Shown here one piece after another: positions 23,627-28,024 of a stretch of DNA of 28,024 nucleotides. This DNA comes from Saccoglossus kowalevskii (Eukaryota; Hemichordata; Enteropneusta; Harrimaniidae): positions 1 to 28,024 of the forward strand of contig NW_003108693.1 of assembly GCF_000003605.2 (NCBI RefSeq), given 5' to 3'. A program made the translations under genes and the position numbers. Positions within the stretch are counted from its first letter, which is position 1. Every line of letters begins with the position of its first letter. The notes beneath the pieces were generated by a model that had not been told where the DNA came from, ran no database searches, and saw nothing but the letters and a program-made list of their open reading frames with translations.

Positions 23627-25300
23627 TATGTTTATCTACCAGTTGGCCATATTGGATGACTGTAACCAAATATGTATATCCACCAGGTGGCCATATTGGA
23701 TGACTGTAACCCAATATGTATATCCACCAGTTGGCCATAAAGAATGACTGTAACCCAATATGTATATCCACCAGTTGGCCATAAAGAATGACTGTAACCC
23801 AATATGTATATCCACCAGTTGGCCATAAAGAATGACTGTAACCCAATATGTATATCCACCAGTTGACCATATTGAATGACTGTAACCCAATATGTGTATC
23901 CACCAGTTGACCATATTGAATGACTGTAACCCAATATGTGTATCCACCAGTTGACCATATTGGATGACTGTAACCCAATATGTATATCCACCAGTTGACC
24001 ATATTGAATGACTGTAACCCAATATGTGTATCCACCAGTTGGCCATATTGGATGACTGTAACCCAATATGTATATCCACCAGTTGGCCATAAAGAATGAC
24101 TGTAACCCAATATGTATATCCACCAGTTGGCCATATTGGATGACTGTAACCCAATATGTATATCCACCAGTTGGCCATATTGGATGACTGTAACCCAATA
24201 TGTATATCCACCAGTTGGCCATATTGAATGACTGTAACCCAATATGTATATCCACCAGTTGACCATATTGGATGACTGTAATCCAATATGTATATCCACC
24301 AGTTGGCCATATTGGATGACTGTAACTCAATATGTTTATCTACCAGTTGGCCATATTGGATGAATGTAACCAAATATGTATATCCACCAGGTGGCCATAT
24401 TGGATGACTGTAACCCAATATGTATATCCACCAGTTGGCCATAAAGAATGACTGTAACCCAATATGTATATCCACCAGTTGACCATATTGGATGACTGTA
24501 ACCCAATATGTATATCCACCAGTTGACCATATTGGATGACTGTAACCCAATATGTATATCCACCAGTTGGCCATATTGAATGACTGTAACCCAATATGTA
24601 TATCCACCAGTTGGCCATATTGGATGACTGTAACCCAATATGTATATCCACCAGTTGGCCATATTGGATGACTGTAATCCAATATGTATATCCACCAGTT
24701 GGCCATATTGAATGACTGTAACCCAATATGTATATCCACCAGTTGACCATATTGGATGACTGTAACCCAATATGTATATCCACCAGTTGGCCATATTGGA
24801 TGACTGTAACCCAATATGTATATCCACCAGTTGGCCATATTGGATGACTGTAACCCAATATGTATATCCACCAGTTGGCCATATTGAATGACTGTAACCC
24901 AATATGTTTATCTACCAGTTGGCCATATTGGATGACTGTAACCAAATATGTATATCCACCAGGTGGCCATATTGGATGACTGTAACCCAATATGTATATC
25001 CACCAGTTGGCCATAAAGAATGACTGTAACCCAATATGTATATCCACCAGTTGGCCATAAAGAATGACTGTAACCCAATATGTGTATCCACCAGTTGACC
25101 ATATTGAATGACTGTAACCCAATATGTGTATCCACCAGTTGACCATATTGGATGACTGTAACCCAATATGTATATCCACCAGTTGACCATATTGAATGAC
25201 TGTAACCCAATATGTGTATCCACCAGTTGGCCATATTGGATGACTGTAACCCAATATGTATATCCACCAGTTGGCCATAAAGAATGACTGTAACCCAATA
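23058..25300. repeat. 29-unit (1,276-bp) higher-order tandem repeat, about 1.8 copies
   Basis: The landmark units at 23,058 and 23,630 recur at 24,334 and 24,906, each exactly 1,276 bp (29 x 44) later. The 572-bp interval between each pair translates to identical peptides in the two copies, so it is identical or nearly so. Past each pair, the ccataaag cluster and the gtgtatcc/ttgacc alternation are shared with one-unit differences. The first copy lacks the later attcaat, attagtat and cactaaccc units of the neighbouring cassette. Confidence 0.85.
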
Positions 25301-25380
25301 TGTATATCCACCAGTTGGCCATAAAGAATGACTGTAACCCAATATGTGTATCCACCAGTTGACCATATTGGATGACTGTA

Positions 25381-25860
25381 ATTCAATATGTATATCCACC
25401 AGTTGGCCATATTGGATGACTGTAACCCAATATGTATATCCACCAGTTGACCATATTGAATGACTGTAACCCAATATGTGTATCCACCAGTTGGCCATAT
25501 TGGATGACTGTAACCCAATATGTGTATCCACCAGTTGGCCATATTGGATGACTGTAACCCAATATGTATATCCACCAGTTGACCATATTGGATGACTGAA
25601 ACCCAATATGTATATCCACCAGTTGGCCATATTGGACTACTGTAACCCAATTAGTATATCTACCAGTTGGCCATATTGGATCACTGTAACCCAATATGTG
25701 AATCCACCAGTTGGCCATATTGGATCACTAACCCAATATGTATATCCACCAGTTGGCCATATTGGATGACTGTAATCCAATATGTATATCCACCAGTTGG
25801 CCATATTGAATGACTGTAACCCAATATGTGTATCCACCAGTTGACCATATTGGATGACTG
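25381..25860. repeat. Higher-order block Q, copy 7 (truncated)
   Basis: It runs from attcaat (25,381) through attagtat (about 25,648), gtgaatcc and cactaaccc. It then leaves the block before the acccacccaa unit, at a junction with single-base indels near 25,864 (gtaatcaatatg) and 25,888 (ggcccatatt). Confidence 0.8.
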
Positions 25861-28024
25861 TAATCAATATGTATATCCACCAGTTGGCCCATATTGGATG
25901 ACTGTAACCCAATATGTATATCCACCAGTTGACCATATTGGATGACTGTAACCCAATATGTATATCCACCAGTTGACCATATTGGATGACTGTGACCCAA
26001 TATGTATATCCACCAGTTGGCCATATTGGATGACTGTAACCCAATATGTATATCTACCAGTTGGCCATATTGGATCACTGTAACCCAATATGTATATCCA
26101 CCAGTTGGCCATATTGGATGACTGTAATCCAATATGTATATCCACCAGTTGGCCATATTGAATGACTGTAACCCAATATGTATATCCACCAGTTGGCCAT
26201 ATTGAATGACTGTAACCCAATATGTATATCCACCAGTTGGCCATATTGGATGACTGTAACCCAATATGTATATCCACCAGTTGGCCATATTGGATCACTG
26301 TAACCCAATATGTATATCCACCAGTTGGCCATATTGGATGACTGTAATCCAATATGTATATCCACCAGTTGGCCATATTGGATGACTGTAATCCAATATG
26401 TATATCCACCAGTTGGCCATATTGGATGACTGTAACCCAATATGTATATCCACCAGTTGGCCATATTGAATGACTGTAACCCAATATGTATATCCACCAG
26501 TTGACCATATTGGATGACTGTAACCCAATATGTATATCCACCAGTTGGCCATATTGGATGACTGTAACCCAATATGTATATCCACCAGTTGGCCATATTG
26601 GATGACTGTAACCCAATATGTATATCCACCAGTTGGCCATATTGGATGACTGTAACCCAATATGTATATCCACCAGTTGGCCATATTGGATGACTGTAAC
26701 CCAATATGTATATCCACCAGTTGGCCATAAAGAATGACTGTAACCCAATATGTATATCCACCAGTTGGCCATAAAGAATGACTGTAACCCAATATGTGTA
26801 TCCACCAGTTGGCCATAAAGAATGACTGTAACCCAATATGTATATCCACCAGTTGACCATATTGGATGACTGTAACCCAATATGTATATCCACCAGTTGA
26901 CCACATTGGATGACTGTAATCCAATATGTATATCCACCAGTTGGTCATATTGAATGACTGTAACCCAATATGTATATCCACCAGTTGACCATATTGGATG
27001 ACTGTAACCCAATATGTATATCCACCAGTTGGCCATATTGGATGACTGTAACCCAATATGTATATCCACCAGTTGGCCATATTGGATGACTGTAATCCAA
27101 TATGTATATCCACCAGTTGGCCATATTGAATGACTGTAACCCAATATGTATATCCACCAGTTGACCATATTGGATGACTGTAACCCAATATGTATATCCA
27201 CCAGTTGGCCATATTGGATGACTGTAACCCAATATGTATATCCACCAGTTGGCCATATTGGATGACTGTAACCCAATATGTATATCCACCAGTTGACCAT
27301 ATTGGATGACTGAAACCCAATATGTATATCTACCAGTTGGCCATATTGGATCACTGTAACCCAATATGTGTATCCACCAGTTGGCCATATTGAATGACTG
27401 TAACCCAATATGTGTATCCACCAGTTGACCATATTGGATCACTGTAACCCAATATGTATATCCACCAGTTGACCATATTGGATCACTGTAACCCAATATG
27501 TATATCCACCAGTTGACCATATTGGATCACTGTAACCCAATATGTATATCCACCAGTTGACCATATTGGATGACTGTAACCCAATATGTATATCCACCAG
27601 TTGGCCATATTGGATGACTGTAACCAAATATGTATATCCACCAGTTGACCATATTGGATGACTGTAACCCAATATGTATATCCACCAGTTGGCCATATTG
27701 GACTACTGTAACCCAATATGTATATCCACCAGTTGACCATATTGGATGACTGTAACCCAATATGTATATCCACCGGTTGGCCATATTGGATGACTGTAAC
27801 CAAATATGTATATCCACCAGTTGACCATATTGGATGACTGTAACCCAATATGTATATCCACCAGTTGGCCATATTGGACTACTGTAACCCAATATGTATA
27901 TCCACCAGTTGGCCATATTGGATGACTGTAACCAAATATGTATATCCACCAGTTGACCATATTGGATGACTGTAACCCAATATGTATATCCACCAGTTGG
28001 CCATATTGGATGACTGTAACCCAA

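Larger units (their letters stand above)
18963..28024. repeat. 44-bp satellite array, right arm (about 205 units)
   Basis: This continues the same 44-bp satellite, with the same unit variants and orientation as left of the LINE. The array resumes at ATATGTA (18,963), inside a unit, and runs off the right edge of the window, so its true end is not seen. The first units after the LINE carry private changes: an extra T near 19,010 (caatattgtata) and ttgggtgac near 19,037. The arm contains a near-copy of the 8.4-10.6 kb region, a near-copy of the 5.4-7.6 kb region, a 29-unit higher-order period, and a near-copy of the 15.5-16.3 kb region. No gene or RNA is supported. Confidence 0.98.

Noticed and set aside
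1-28024. CRISPR array
   Set aside because: Units are contiguous with no unique spacers, vary in sequence, run to hundreds of copies, and no cas gene is present.
1-28024. Telomeric repeat, because each canonical unit contains TAACCC (GGGTTA on the other strand)
   Set aside because: The hexamer occurs once per 44 bp and is never tandem, and common variants (gtaatcc, gtaaccaaat) break it. It is most likely a coincidence within the unit.

Overview
The window is almost entirely one tandem repeat: a 44-bp satellite/minisatellite unit repeated about 625 times (roughly 420 units left of position 18,525 and 205 right of 18,963). A canonical unit is at 172-215. I see no ordinary gene, no tRNA or rRNA, no CRISPR array, and no prokaryotic operon structure. 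The many long open frames on the minus strand come from the repeat: the canonical unit has no stop codon in any minus-strand frame.

The one unique stretch is 437 bp (18,526-18,962). It is the 5'-truncated 3' end of a non-LTR retrotransposon (LINE) in minus orientation. It keeps the last 97 codons of the reverse transcriptase ORF with a C-X2-C-X9-H-X4-C knuckle, a short 3' UTR, an AATAAA signal and a (TTA)n tail, and it is flanked by a 7-bp target-site duplication. The ends fall inside satellite units, and paralogous copies of the same block elsewhere in the window are unoccupied. Together these show a retrotransposition into an already amplified array.

The array is not uniform. Point variants and length variants (40-, 42- and 48-bp units) recur in a fixed order, giving higher-order blocks from a few hundred bp to more than 2 kb. 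Examples are near-copies of 5.4-7.6 kb at 21.5-23.6 kb, of about 8.4-10.6 kb at 19.9-21.9 kb, of 1,965-2,816 at 11,119-11,970, and of about 15.5-16.3 kb at 26.4-27.1 kb. Short-period higher-order repeats include a 29-unit (1,276-bp) period at 23-25.3 kb and a 20-unit (880-bp) period at 15.4-16.8 kb. This pattern fits repeated unequal exchange or segmental amplification of heterochromatin-like DNA.

The LINE and satellite architecture point to a eukaryotic nuclear genome. The LINE tail style and the C-terminal knuckle resemble elements I associate with invertebrate animals, but the species cannot be named from this sequence. A 200-bp patch at about 7,750-7,980 carries a dense cluster of single-base indels found nowhere else and may be an assembly or sequencing-error scar. 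I find no evidence of a new protein-coding system. The notable content is the satellite's hairpin-capable design, its nested higher-order structure, and the LINE insertion with its paralogous empty sites.
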